The translations under genes were made by a program, and so were the position numbers. Below are positions 8,928 through 16,860 of a DNA stretch of 64,000 bases, piece after piece. The notes beneath the pieces are model-generated. The model searched no databases. It was given only the letters and a program-made list of their open reading frames with translations, and was not told the DNA's origin. How positions within the stretch are numbered: position 1 is the first letter of the stretch; each line of letters opens with the position of its first letter. Origin of the DNA: Anaerolineae bacterium. Its GTDB lineage: Bacteria; Chloroflexota; Anaerolineae; Aggregatilineales; J027. The stretch is taken from assembly GCA_019913005.1 (NCBI GenBank), contig JAIOHL010000207.1:1-64000 (forward strand), in the 5' to 3' direction.

Positions 8928-10268
8928 CTATTGCCCGCAGACACAGGTCGTACAGGGAATAGGCCGCATTTGCTCCAAGAGTTCGGAAAATACCACCAAC
9001 AGTTGATCTACAATCCGCCCCCAGCTATATTGCTCGGCAACCTCGGCGGCAGCCTCACTCATTTTGGCGCGATGCTCAGGGTTGGTCACAATTTTGCAGA
9101 TGGCCTCGGCTAAAGCGGCGGGTTCGCGCACCGGTACTAAATATCCTGTTTCGCTGTCGCGCACCAAAAACGCCAGCCCTCCAACTTGCGAAGCGATCAC
9201 GGGTGTGCCACAGGCCATCGCCTCCAATGCGACCATGCCAAAACTTTCATAATCGGATGGCATAATTAGGGCTTCGGCAGCGTTGTAATAGTAGGGCAAG
9301 GCATCCTGATCTTTAGCCCCAATAAAAACCATTGTCTCCTCGAGGTCTAAGTCACGACATTTTGCGCGAATGCGTTGCATTTCTTGATGGGTCGTATCCG
9401 TTGGGTCGCCGCCGATAATCACCATTTTTACGTCTCGCAATGTGTCTGGCGCGTTCAATTTTAGATGCGCCAATGCCTCACAGATGGTATCCACACCTTT
9501 GAGCGGCTCGATACGTCCGACAAACAGCAGCATTTTTTCATGCGGATTTAGGCCAACTTTTTGACGAGCCAATTCCTTATCCAGAGGATGAAAACGGACT
9601 AAATCTACCCCCGGCGACACGGTTTCGATCCGGCGGCGATTGGCCCGATAGAGCCACAGCATTTGCATCCGTTCGGCAGGGGTGGCCGCAATAAGCCGAT
9701 CCGCCTGATTGATAATCTCCGTCTCCATCATGACACGCCGATTGGCCTGCAAAGAGACTTGGGTTGTGCGTGCGGAGGGCTGACGCGGCGTGTCAATGCG
9801 GGTTTTCATATGACCCAGCGTGTGGAACATTTGGATAGAGGGCACTTTCCAAATCTGTTTCAGTTCGTATGCCACCACTCCACTCAACCAATAGTGGCTG
9901 TAGATCAAGTCATAGTGGAGGCCATTAGTACGGGCAAAATCAAGCAAGGCATCCCGAAAATCGGATAAATAGGGGTAGACGGCATCGGGATCGAGCACCT
10001 CGGTTGGGCCAGCGGGCAGATAAATCAGCCGTGCATTTTCGCCCATCGGCACAATTGCTCCGACGGTTTCGGGTGCATTTTCGCGGGTAAAGACATCTAC
10101 ATTAACGCCCCGTCGCCCCATTGCGCAGGCGATTTCGCGGACATAGACATTCATGCCGCCCGTTTTTTTGCCCCCCAATGAGGCCATCGGTGAGGTGTGG
10201 AGGCTTAACATGGCAACGCGACGTGGGAGGTAGCTGCATGTGGTTAATGGAATCAAAAGATCGTTCAC
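8928..10268 (-). CDS. GT4-family glycosyltransferase (MshA / sucrose-phosphate synthase-like)
   Basis: This 446-residue GT-B fold enzyme transfers a sugar from a nucleotide-sugar donor. The acceptor loop of this subfamily is present near residue 32 (GGKKTGGMNVYVREIACAMG). The C-terminal domain has LLFVGRIEPLKGVDTI and the donor-binding E-x7-E motif in SDYESFGMVALEAMACGTPVIASQVGG. The N-terminal pattern is that of MshA (GlcNAc-inositol-phosphate synthase) and sucrose-phosphate synthase relatives, but acceptor identity cannot be read from sequence. It ends in CTTCVCGQ, a small cysteine cluster unusual for the family. It follows the acetyltransferase-like gene by 16 bases, so the two are probably co-transcribed and could act on the same glycan or surface molecule. 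Confidence 0.88.
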   Translation of the reverse strand: MNDLLIPLTTCSYLPRRVAMLSLHTSPMASLGGKKTGGMNVYVREIACAMGRRGVNVDVFTRENAPETVGAIVPMGENARLIYLPAGPTEVLDPDAVYPYLSDFRDALLDFARTNGLHYDLIYSHYWLSGVVAYELKQIWKVPSIQMFHTLGHMKTRIDTPRQPSARTTQVSLQANRRVMMETEIINQADRLIAATPAERMQMLWLYRANRRRIETVSPGVDLVRFHPLDKELARQKVGLNPHEKMLLFVGRIEPLKGVDTICEALAHLKLNAPDTLRDVKMVIIGGDPTDTTHQEMQRIRAKCRDLDLEETMVFIGAKDQDALPYYYNAAEALIMPSDYESFGMVALEAMACGTPVIASQVGGLAFLVRDSETGYLVPVREPAALAEAICKIVTNPEHRAKMSEAAAEVAEQYSWGRIVDQLLVVFSELLEQMRPIPCTTCVCGQ

Positions 10269-10284
10269 AACTGACCCTCAATGA

Positions 10285-11316
10285 CTAATTAGAGGTGGCG
10301 GGCACTACCGCATAAGCCGCCATCAGCATAAAGACATGGGTATCCACCGCCCCCATGCGATATTTGTATTCCTCGTCACCACGAAGGAAATCAAAACGCT
10401 GATAACTGTGCTCAATGGCATATTGAATGAGCCGACCCAGTAACACAATCCCCGCGCTTATGCCATTGGCGGCTTCAACATCTAGGCCAGAATTGTAGAT
10501 TTGCACCTCGTTGTTATAGAGGAAATTCATGTAGGCAGCAGCATGGCGACCCTCAACCGTCAGGAAGGCAATCTGCAACCACCCCCGCTCCATCAACAGC
10601 GGAACCAACTGCTTAAAGAAAGTTACATTCTTAGGATTTGCCAGAAATTCCGCTTTTTCCGGGGAGGCACTCGCCATCAAGCGCAGGAAAATATCGATTT
10701 CTGCCGTCAGATCATGTGCTGGCCCGACAATATACCAATCGGCGGCACTTTCCTCACTGCGGCGGAGTTTGCGGCGGAGTTCATGACGTTGTTTCTTATC
10801 AAGACTTTCAAGGTAAGCATCCCACTCAGAGGGTAATTCGATGACCGGGCAGACTTCTTGGGGTTTGATCTCTACCGAAAGGCCACGTGCTTGAAGCAAT
10901 GCGGGGAAGTATTTCAAGACAGGCGAGCCTTCTGGGATATTACATAGGTCAATGAAGTCATAACACGATTGATTTTCATCCACATAAGCCGCTAATGCTT
11001 CAAAGACAGATGATGCATAATCTTGGTGTACAATCACTTCGAGATAGTCAGTCACGTCCACACAACCCACACTGCGGATTGTCCGACCTGTTTTGACGCG
11101 CTGTTCAATAAACCAAGGAGCAAGGCCGACCAATTGATCTTCATCATTGCGTATCGCCAGTACCCACAAATCGCCGGGGTGATAGGCCGTCCACCATGTA
11201 GACTGCCACTCCCATGTCAAAAAAATCCGGTTGTGATGAACATGGGTCAACAATTCAGACCATTCCGCACGTAAAATATCAAATGCCGCTGCGGTGGTAA
11301 AACATTCGATCTTCAA
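10285..11316 (-). CDS. BioF2/CelD-type GNAT acyltransferase
   Basis: The 343-residue protein has the Acetyltransf_6 (BioF2-like, CelD) architecture of a duplicated GNAT fold. Typical segments are IFLTWEWQSTWWTAYHP near 32, LVGLAPWFIEQRV near 63, and a helical middle with LDKKQRHELRRKLRRSEE near 173. The C-terminal half has AAYMNFLYNNEVQIYNSGLD followed by FDFLRGDEEYKYRMGA. In this family 'F-x-F-L-R-G-x-E-x-Y-K' marks the acceptor and CoA region. Members act in polysaccharide or peptidoglycan modification and related acyl transfers. The start is a TTG at 11316, supported by GAGAGGGG six bases before it; there is no nearer ATG with a site. It is coupled with the downstream glycosyltransferase. 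Confidence 0.8.
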   Translation of the reverse strand: MKIECFTTAAAFDILRAEWSELLTHVHHNRIFLTWEWQSTWWTAYHPGDLWVLAIRNDEDQLVGLAPWFIEQRVKTGRTIRSVGCVDVTDYLEVIVHQDYASSVFEALAAYVDENQSCYDFIDLCNIPEGSPVLKYFPALLQARGLSVEIKPQEVCPVIELPSEWDAYLESLDKKQRHELRRKLRRSEESAADWYIVGPAHDLTAEIDIFLRLMASASPEKAEFLANPKNVTFFKQLVPLLMERGWLQIAFLTVEGRHAAAYMNFLYNNEVQIYNSGLDVEAANGISAGIVLLGRLIQYAIEHSYQRFDFLRGDEEYKYRMGAVDTHVFMLMAAYAVVPATSN

Positions 11317-11484
11317 AATAAGCCCCTCTCATGGATTTAGTACAAGCCTCATTTATGGATTTACCCACAAGGTTGTCGTCTCGTTTGCAATTCTGCAAAA
11401 TTCTCAGCCATTCGACAATGGAGCAAATAACTAAAGTCGGCAAACCCAATTCACACGGACTGCTCCCAATGCAAGCCAAATGTG

Positions 11485-11513
11485 TTGCACGTTCCTAGTA
11501 ACCATGCTACACT
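11485..11513 (+). promoter_or_regulatory. Promoter for the CheY-ParA gene
   Basis: TTGCAC (11485-11490) and TACACT (11508-11513) are separated by exactly 17 bases, about 68 bases before the ATG at 11581. Both boxes match the sigma-70 consensus at four positions or more. Nothing else is seen in the rest of the 264-base gap between the divergent genes. Confidence 0.5.
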
Positions 11514-11580
11514 GCCCACAATAAGAATATAGTTAACAAGAGCAAAATTCAGCAAACTCTCATTTCAGAGAGGCGCATCT

Positions 11581-12735
11581 ATGGGCACCACAATTCTAGT
11601 CGTTGATGATGATGTAGATAGTCTGAAGTTGATTTCCTTGATGCTTCAACGTCAAGGACATGAAGTCATATCGGCTGATTCAGGGCTTAGAGCCATCGAA
11701 AAAGCTAGTGCGGAGCAACCCGACCTCATTATTCTGGATGTGATGATGCCAGATATGGATGGGTATCAAGTCTGTCGGCAGCTTCGCAGTGAGAGCCGCA
11801 CCCGGGATATTCCGATCATCATGTTTACAGCAAAAACATTGATTGATGACAAGGTAGCGGGTTTTGAAGCGGGTGCGGACGACTATTTGACCAAACCCAC
11901 CCACCCCGCTGAACTGGCCTCGCGGGTGAAAGCAGTGTTGGCTCGCAGCATCGCCCGCAAAAAAGAATCGGGCGGTGGAGAAGCACAAACCACCGTGATT
12001 GCCTTACTTGGGACAAAGGGCGGACTTGGTACTAGCACGCTGGCCGTAAATATTAGCGCACTGTTAGCAACCCGCGAAAGAACCATTGTGACCGATTTCC
12101 GACTAGGGCAGGGCACAATCGGCTTAGGTTTGGGTCAGGTCAAATCTACTGGGCTTGCCAATTTATTAAGCCTGCCCCCAAACGAAATCACTCCTCAAAA
12201 GGTTGAGTCGGAACTCGTCGGGCACAAATCAGGAATGCAGTTGTTGCTTTCGACCTCCCGTCCGCGTGAAAATCAGATAAATATGTCCCAAGATGCAGCC
12301 GCATTAATTTTGGGCCATCTCCGCAACCTCGCCACAAACGTCATTGCTGATCTGGGAGCAGGTTTAAATCGTCTAAGTGCCCGCTTGGTGCGTGAAGTGG
12401 ATCATGTGATTGTTACGGTTGAACCCAGCCGCATTGCGCTCATTATGGCACGTGGGATTTTGCAGGAACTTAAACAGATAGGCCTTAACCCTGCCAGCAT
12501 TAGCGTAGTGGTGATTCAACGCGCCCCGTCAAGCACACAAATCCCTTGGCAAGATGCCGAGCAAATTCTCGATCATGAGATTACCGCCATGATTTCCTCA
12601 AATCCTGATTTGGCGTTTGAAGCCACCGAAGCGGCAGAACCGATGGTGCTGTACTCTCCAGATTCCATTATGGCAAGCCAGCATGTTAAATTGGTGGAGG
12701 AACTCATCAAGCGGACAAGGGGGGAACTCGCCTAA
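11581..12735 (+). CDS. Response regulator receiver fused to ParA/CpaE-like ATPase
   Basis: Residues 1-125 are a CheY receiver domain: acidic pocket DDD near 9-11, phospho-acceptor Asp53 in LIILDVMMPDMDG, and the conserved Lys in YLTKP. Residues ~138-384 are a MinD/ParA-type P-loop ATPase with a deviant Walker A, LGTKGGLGTSTLAVNIS, and a long C-terminal domain. This receiver-plus-ATPase layout is that of CpaE/TadZ, which positions type IV/Tad pilus machinery at the cell pole. No other pilus gene is in the window, so it is an orphan here. The ATG has GAGAGG eight bases upstream. A role in polar localisation or secretion is likely by family; the actual partner is unknown. Confidence 0.88.
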   Translation: MGTTILVVDDDVDSLKLISLMLQRQGHEVISADSGLRAIEKASAEQPDLIILDVMMPDMDGYQVCRQLRSESRTRDIPIIMFTAKTLIDDKVAGFEAGADDYLTKPTHPAELASRVKAVLARSIARKKESGGGEAQTTVIALLGTKGGLGTSTLAVNISALLATRERTIVTDFRLGQGTIGLGLGQVKSTGLANLLSLPPNEITPQKVESELVGHKSGMQLLLSTSRPRENQINMSQDAAALILGHLRNLATNVIADLGAGLNRLSARLVREVDHVIVTVEPSRIALIMARGILQELKQIGLNPASISVVVIQRAPSSTQIPWQDAEQILDHEITAMISSNPDLAFEATEAAEPMVLYSPDSIMASQHVKLVEELIKRTRGELA

Positions 12736-12791
12736 GCACACAATTTTGAGCCAGCCCTAAATTGCGTGTCACGAATTGCAGTGTTCTTGGC

Positions 12792-12797
12792 TATAAT
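12792..12797 (+). promoter_or_regulatory. Perfect -10 box upstream of the sirtuin operon
   Basis: TATAAT lies 38 bases before the sirtuin ATG. No good -35 hexamer is found at the usual 16-18 base distance, so this may be an activator-dependent promoter. The prediction rests on the -10 box alone. Confidence 0.35.
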
Positions 12798-12835
12798 ACA
12801 CCACACTGCTAATTTGGTGAGACTGTTTTACGACA

Positions 12836-13606
12836 ATGTATGAAAAAGAAATTTTACAAATAGTTGAATTATTACATCATGCTGTGTATGCCGTTGCGCT
12901 GACAGGGGCTGGAATTAGCCGACCATCGGGAATACCTGATTATCGCAGTCCTGATTCGGGATTGTGGTCACGGCACAATCCTTATGAAGTAGGCAGTATT
13001 CAAGGGTTTCGTTATCAACCTGCCCGCTTCTATGATTGGATTCGCCCACTCGCAACCCTGATTCTTAACGCCCAACCCAATCCGGCCCACTTAGCATTGG
13101 CACGGTTAGAAACTATTGGCATTCTTAAAAGTGTGATTACCCAAAATATTGATCTTTTACATGGCAGGGCTGGCTCGAAAACGGTGTACGAAGTGCATGG
13201 TCATATCCGGGAAGTCACCTGTATTTCTTGTTTCACGATCTATCCGGCCCAAGATTTTTTGCCCCCATTTTTAAGTAATGATCAGGCCGATATTCCACGC
13301 TGTCCCAAGTGTGGTGGGGTGTTGAAACCAAATGTGATCCTGTTCGGGGAACAGCTTCCGGCTCAAATTTTGCTGCGGGCCGAACAAGATACACGACGGG
13401 CGGATGTGATGATCGTTGCAGGGTCGTCACTCGAAGTTTTTCCCGTGGCGGATTTACCCCGTCGTGTAAAGGAACATGGGGGCAGTCTGGTGTTGATTAA
13501 TCTTGAGCCGACAAGTTATGATAAAATGGCAGACGTGGTGATTCATGCCGATGTCGCAGACATCCTCCCGCGAATTGTCAACCAACTGGAAGGTGCGGCT
13601 TCATGA
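12836..13606 (+). CDS. SIR2-family NAD-dependent protein deacylase (sirtuin)
   Basis: This 256-residue sirtuin uses NAD+ to remove acyl groups from protein lysines, giving nicotinamide and O-acyl-ADP-ribose. The NAD motif GAGISRPSGIPDYR (24-37), TQNIDLLH (102-109) and catalytic His121 in EVHGHIRE are present. Four zinc-binding cysteines lie in two pairs (C129/C132 and C156/C159), followed by LKPNVILFGEQLP and VAGSSLEVFPVADLP. Length and motif order are those of CobB/Sir2 class enzymes. Its stop overlaps the start of the histidine kinase gene (ATGA), implying coupled translation and possibly a joint signalling role. Family assignment is secure; the acyl specificity is open. Confidence 0.95.
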   Translation: MYEKEILQIVELLHHAVYAVALTGAGISRPSGIPDYRSPDSGLWSRHNPYEVGSIQGFRYQPARFYDWIRPLATLILNAQPNPAHLALARLETIGILKSVITQNIDLLHGRAGSKTVYEVHGHIREVTCISCFTIYPAQDFLPPFLSNDQADIPRCPKCGGVLKPNVILFGEQLPAQILLRAEQDTRRADVMIVAGSSLEVFPVADLPRRVKEHGGSLVLINLEPTSYDKMADVVIHADVADILPRIVNQLEGAAS

Positions 13607-14850
13607 CCAGCGACCCGCAAATCGCATCCTATTCAAATGATGACCCGGTGCGTAAATATCTTCAATTGATGGCACGTTATGAACGTCTTATGGAAATTAG
13701 CCGTCAATTAAATTCAACGCTTGACGTTGGCACCCTATTGTCCCGCATTATTCGAGCCTCGACGGAATTAACGACTACTGAACAGGCTTCTATCTTGTTG
13801 GTTGACCCAAGCAGCGGTGAACTGCGTTTTGAGGCGTCCTCAAACTTGACAGCAGGGGCGATGGCGTCCATGCCTGTGCCGATGGAAGGCAGTCTAGCAG
13901 GTTGGGTGGCAACCAACGGCGAACCTGTGCTGGTGGAAGATACCCGCAGTGACAAGCGGTTCTTCAGCAAGGTTGACCAGATTTTGAGCTTTAACACACG
14001 CAGCCTGTTGGGTGTGCCAATGATTGTGCATGGCAAAACAATAGGCGTGTTGGAAGCCATCAATAAGGTAGACGATGCGCCTTGGACAGAAGACGACATC
14101 AACACACTCAGTACATTGGCCTCTCAAGCGGCGATTGCGATTGAAAACGCCCGCCTGTTCCAACAGAGTGACTTTATTGCCGAGATGGTGCATGAATTGC
14201 GCACCCCACTGGCGGCCCTCAAAGCCAGCACGGTTTTGCTGCTTAAGCCCAATATGCAGGATGACCGCCGCACCGAAATTATCCAGACCATGCAGCGCGA
14301 GACGGAACGCCTTAGCCGTCTGGCAACTGATTTCCTCGATTTGGCGCGTTTGGAATCGGGTCGCACTCGCCTTGAAACCGAAGCATTCGGTATTAAGGAA
14401 TTGATTGAAGAAAGCCTTGATGTAGTGCGCCACCAAGCCCAAGATCGGCATATCAATCTGTATGCACAGGGCGATGAGGTGGCGGTGTTGGCGGATCGTG
14501 GCAAGATTAAACAAGTGCTGCTGAATTTGTTAACCAACGGCATCAAATATAACCGTGAGGGTGGCGAAATTCACTGCCATATAAAGGCGTTGGTCGAAAT
14601 CAAATTCGTGCGCATTGCCGTGCAGGATACCGGATTGGGCATTTCCGAGGAAAATCAGAAGCGCATGTTTGATAAATTCTTCCGCGTGCCGGATACCGCC
14701 GGGTATACACAGGGCACAGGTCTCGGCCTAGCGATTGCCAAGCGCATTGTCGAAGCACATGAAGGCAATATGTGGCTGGAGAGTAAATTGGGGGCTGGCT
14801 CAACCTTCTTTTTCACCCTGCCCCGGACGGAAGTCAAGCCGCTGGAATGA
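13603..14850 (+). CDS. GAF-domain sensor histidine kinase, soluble
   Basis: The protein is 415 residues without membrane segments, so it should sense a cytoplasmic signal. A GAF domain spans about residues 40-180 (ILLVDPSSGELRFEASS, GVLEAINKVDDAPWTEDD). HisKA follows, with the phosphorylated His at about 196 in AEMVHELRTPLAALKAS. The HATPase_c domain has the N box LLNLLTNGIKYNREGG, the G1 box QDTGLGIS, the F box MFDKFFRV and the G2 box GTGLGLAI. All catalytic boxes look intact. No response regulator is adjacent; the CheY-ParA protein encoded 870 bases upstream is the nearest receiver and a possible partner. Its start overlaps the sirtuin stop by four bases (ATGA). Confidence 0.94.
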   Translation: MTSDPQIASYSNDDPVRKYLQLMARYERLMEISRQLNSTLDVGTLLSRIIRASTELTTTEQASILLVDPSSGELRFEASSNLTAGAMASMPVPMEGSLAGWVATNGEPVLVEDTRSDKRFFSKVDQILSFNTRSLLGVPMIVHGKTIGVLEAINKVDDAPWTEDDINTLSTLASQAAIAIENARLFQQSDFIAEMVHELRTPLAALKASTVLLLKPNMQDDRRTEIIQTMQRETERLSRLATDFLDLARLESGRTRLETEAFGIKELIEESLDVVRHQAQDRHINLYAQGDEVAVLADRGKIKQVLLNLLTNGIKYNREGGEIHCHIKALVEIKFVRIAVQDTGLGISEENQKRMFDKFFRVPDTAGYTQGTGLGLAIAKRIVEAHEGNMWLESKLGAGSTFFFTLPRTEVKPLE

Positions 14851-14864
14851 GGTCAGCAGAGCTA

Positions 14865-15164
14865 ATGACCAATCAAAACCCTGTCGCTACCATTGACCTA
14901 ACAGAGTTTATTGAAAGGCGGTTCTTTGGAGACCGTCCTCATATTCGAGATCGCCGTGTTCCCGTCGCCAGTATTGCGTATAATGCCTATGATGGTGAAC
15001 AGTGGAGCGTATCCGAGTTGGCCTTCCAATTTACCCTCACTGAAACCCAAGTTTTGGCAGCACTTCTATATTATCAGGAACATAAAGAGGAAATTGATCT
15101 CTTAGAGGTCGCTGAACAGGCCAAACTTGACGAAATGCACCGTCTGTATGGCAAACAAGATTAG
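14865..15164 (+). CDS. DUF433-family antitoxin
   Basis: About 99 residues from the ATG at 14865, which has GAGGT 11 bases upstream. An ATG at 14847 that overlaps the kinase stop (ATGA) would give 105 residues, and I cannot exclude it. The DUF433 core is clear: FGDRPHIRDRRVPVASIAYNAYDGEQWSVSELAFQFTLTETQVLAALLYY. In typical members this reads 'GKPVIRGTRIPV...I...L..G.s...ia..yp.Lt.e.i.aaL.Yy'. These proteins are small winged-helix antitoxins paired with PIN-like toxins. The gene overlaps the downstream DUF5615 gene by 17 bases, the usual order for this type of toxin-antitoxin pair. Confidence 0.85.
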   Translation: MTNQNPVATIDLTEFIERRFFGDRPHIRDRRVPVASIAYNAYDGEQWSVSELAFQFTLTETQVLAALLYYQEHKEEIDLLEVAEQAKLDEMHRLYGKQD

Positions 15165-15489
15165 CTTCTACTTTGATGAAATGATGCCTCGCAAAGTTGC
15201 CGAACAGCTACAGAAGCGTGGTTTTGAAGTCGTGATGGCAGTAGATGTTGAAATGGTGGACAAAGACGATCTACTCGAACATTTGCGATATGCTACGGAA
15301 CATAATCTCACCCTAATGACACAAGATAGACCCTTTGCAGGACGAGCTACTGAATTGTCCAATCATACTGGTGTTATTTGCTGGACAGGCAAACAAAATG
15401 ACATCGGTGGGATGGTAACCGCTTTGGGGCTTTTCGCGGAAAATCATGGCTCTGAAGAAACTGCCAATTCAGTATTCTGGCTGAAATAG
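15148..15489 (+). CDS. DUF5615 PIN-like toxin (ribonuclease-type)
   Basis: The protein has 113 residues from the ATG at 15148, located inside the end of the antitoxin gene. The PIN-like fold is shown by an early acidic residue in ISFYFDEMMPRKVAEQLQKRGFEV, then VDKDDLLEHLRYATEHNLTLMTQDRPF with the second Asp, and a C-terminal GVICWTGKQNDIG. This matches the DUF5615 family ('LLDENLP...L...GhDV...d.eil..A...gri.lT.D.DF'). Members are predicted nucleases held inactive by DUF433 partners. Canonical 'LLDEN' here reads 'FYFDEMM', so the first acidic pair is kept. A longer frame from TTG at 15127 has no ribosome binding site. Confidence 0.83.
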   Translation: MANKISFYFDEMMPRKVAEQLQKRGFEVVMAVDVEMVDKDDLLEHLRYATEHNLTLMTQDRPFAGRATELSNHTGVICWTGKQNDIGGMVTALGLFAENHGSEETANSVFWLK

Positions 15490-15507
15490 CTTATTGAGGG
15501 AAATAGC

Positions 15508-16344
15508 ATGTCAAAGCTAAATTGGCAAGAACGTGAGTCCGATTCCATTGTTGATTTTGGCTTCAGCAAAGTGGTGCTTCGGAAGCAGGTAAGCAAAAAA
15601 GGGCGTGTTCGATATTTAGCCCATATAGAAAATAGCGAGGGTAAAGAGTTCGCCTCTTTTGATTTTGGCTCTGAACTTGAAGGTCGTGAGATAGTCGAAG
15701 ATTGGGCTTCAGTGATGATAGGGGAACTTGATCAGGCTACTGATCCTCAAACAGCCCTTGAACGACAATTACAAACTTTGGATTACTGCAAGACGCTACT
15801 TCCTTCAGATACACCGCCGTTGTATTTCCAACGAATTGACAATGTTAAGGAATGGCTCAGACAAGGGCGTATGGAAAAACGTTCCCAAGATAATAAACTA
15901 GAACTCAAACTTTTCTTTTTTAACATCCTTGATGCACTCCCAACTCAAAGGTATTCCCTAAATTGGAGTCAATTTGCGGATGAAGATGGTATTTTCGCTG
16001 ATTCACCTCACGGTAAAATCATAATCCGATCAATTCCTGAGTCGCAACAAATCGCACCGCGTTCTCCATATGAGATAGTCGCTAAATTCCGTATTTACAT
16101 CTACCATCCTTCCGGTGCTGTATTTGAATGCTGGCATAAGCAACCAGTGGATATTGAATCTGCAAAAAAGAATGCTGAAGAAGTATTGCAGGAGATGGAT
16201 AATCCTACCCTAACCGAAGAATATGATCTGCACATCGAATACTTTTTCAAATTACTAAGCTATCTGTTACCCGACAACGCAAATCCAGTTCATCGCTCAA
16301 GACTTGAACGCATGTCAACGGAAATCATAAGTTTTCTGATTTAG
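15508..16344 (+). CDS. Unknown protein downstream of the toxin-antitoxin pair (278 aa)
   Basis: No family recognised. The protein is soluble, without signal peptide or membrane segments, and mixes charged and aromatic residues. A beta-rich start (SIVDFGFSKVVLRKQVSKKGRVRYLAHIEN) is followed by a helical middle (QTALERQLQTLDYCKTLLPS) and later IVAKFRIYIYHPSGAVFECWHKQP. GAGGG precedes the ATG by six bases. The gap to the toxin gene is 18 bases, so it may be the last gene of the sirtuin-kinase-TA run. Codon usage looks more AT-rich than the neighbours, which together with the TA pair suggests acquired DNA. The function is unknown. Confidence 0.7.
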   Translation: MSKLNWQERESDSIVDFGFSKVVLRKQVSKKGRVRYLAHIENSEGKEFASFDFGSELEGREIVEDWASVMIGELDQATDPQTALERQLQTLDYCKTLLPSDTPPLYFQRIDNVKEWLRQGRMEKRSQDNKLELKLFFFNILDALPTQRYSLNWSQFADEDGIFADSPHGKIIIRSIPESQQIAPRSPYEIVAKFRIYIYHPSGAVFECWHKQPVDIESAKKNAEEVLQEMDNPTLTEEYDLHIEYFFKLLSYLLPDNANPVHRSRLERMSTEIISFLI

Positions 16345-16532
16345 CTGCACTCGTAGGCAGTCTCGACTCTTGTATTTACCATCGACTAATCACCCCAACA
16401 AGATGTTCCGCTCTAGGGTGTATGATTTTTGCGCCATCTATCCATTCTTGGCGGATGAAATGTACTTTGGTCGAGACAAGCGATGCCCTATCCTCAGAGT
16501 ATTGAAAACGTAGTCTCACACTAGGCGATGCC

Positions 16533-16649
16533 ATGAACCAATCACATACTCGATACAATGTTTTAGCCATTGCCTGTCTTGTAGCTAACCTTGCTGCATT
16601 GATCTTCGCGGTAATTATCTCACTCGGAATCCTCTTGGGATTAGCCTAA
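16533..16649 (+). CDS. Possible 38-residue membrane peptide
   Basis: The frame encodes a short polar start (MNQSHTRYN) followed by about 29 hydrophobic residues, LAIACLVANLAALIFAVI and onward, forming one transmembrane segment to the end. AGGCG is five bases before the ATG. Such a composition is typical of small membrane peptides, including type I toxins, but a random frame can look like this too. It is weak evidence, listed because the region has no other gene. Confidence 0.25.
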   Translation: MNQSHTRYNVLAIACLVANLAALIFAVIISLGILLGLA

Positions 16650-16741
16650 ATTTAACTGTATTCCCCATAACCACTCCAGTCAGCCCATCATTTTCCAGCA
16701 CGTTTCCTGCTGAGAAATAAGTACCGCTTGGATTACTTTTG

Positions 16742-16770
16742 TTTACGATGTGACAATTTGGGTTTATCAT
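16742..16770 (+). promoter_or_regulatory. Candidate promoter of the OYE-GMC redox operon
   Basis: TTTACG (16742-16747) and TATCAT (16765-16770) are 17 bases apart; the -10 box matches consensus at five of six positions. This places transcription start near 16777, about 84 bases before the first gene at 16861. Prediction by eye only. Confidence 0.4.
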
Positions 16771-16860
16771 ACATTTATTGCTATTAGATCAATCCATCAT
16801 CCATAGGCGACTTCGGAGCATCAGTCGGTTCACGACATCAACGCAGCATCGGAGGACAAG

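Larger units (their letters stand above)
16345..16860. other. 516-base gap with no convincing gene
   Basis: This is the only stretch over 300 bases without a clear gene. It holds a short possible membrane-peptide frame at 16533-16649, an antisense 64-codon frame (16570 back to 16376) with only a weak AGGC site, and a candidate promoter near 16742. I see no repeat, terminator or RNA gene in the rest. It could be a decayed region at the edge of the toxin-antitoxin cluster. Confidence 0.5.

Noticed and set aside
13894-14514. Minus-strand open frame of 206 codons
   Set aside because: It lies fully inside the histidine kinase gene, whose catalytic boxes are intact. It is a shadow frame.
16376-16570. 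Minus-strand 64-codon frame in the gene-poor gap
   Set aside because: Only a weak AGGC before the ATG, no recognised sequence, and overlap with another small frame. Mentioned under the gap but not called as a gene.
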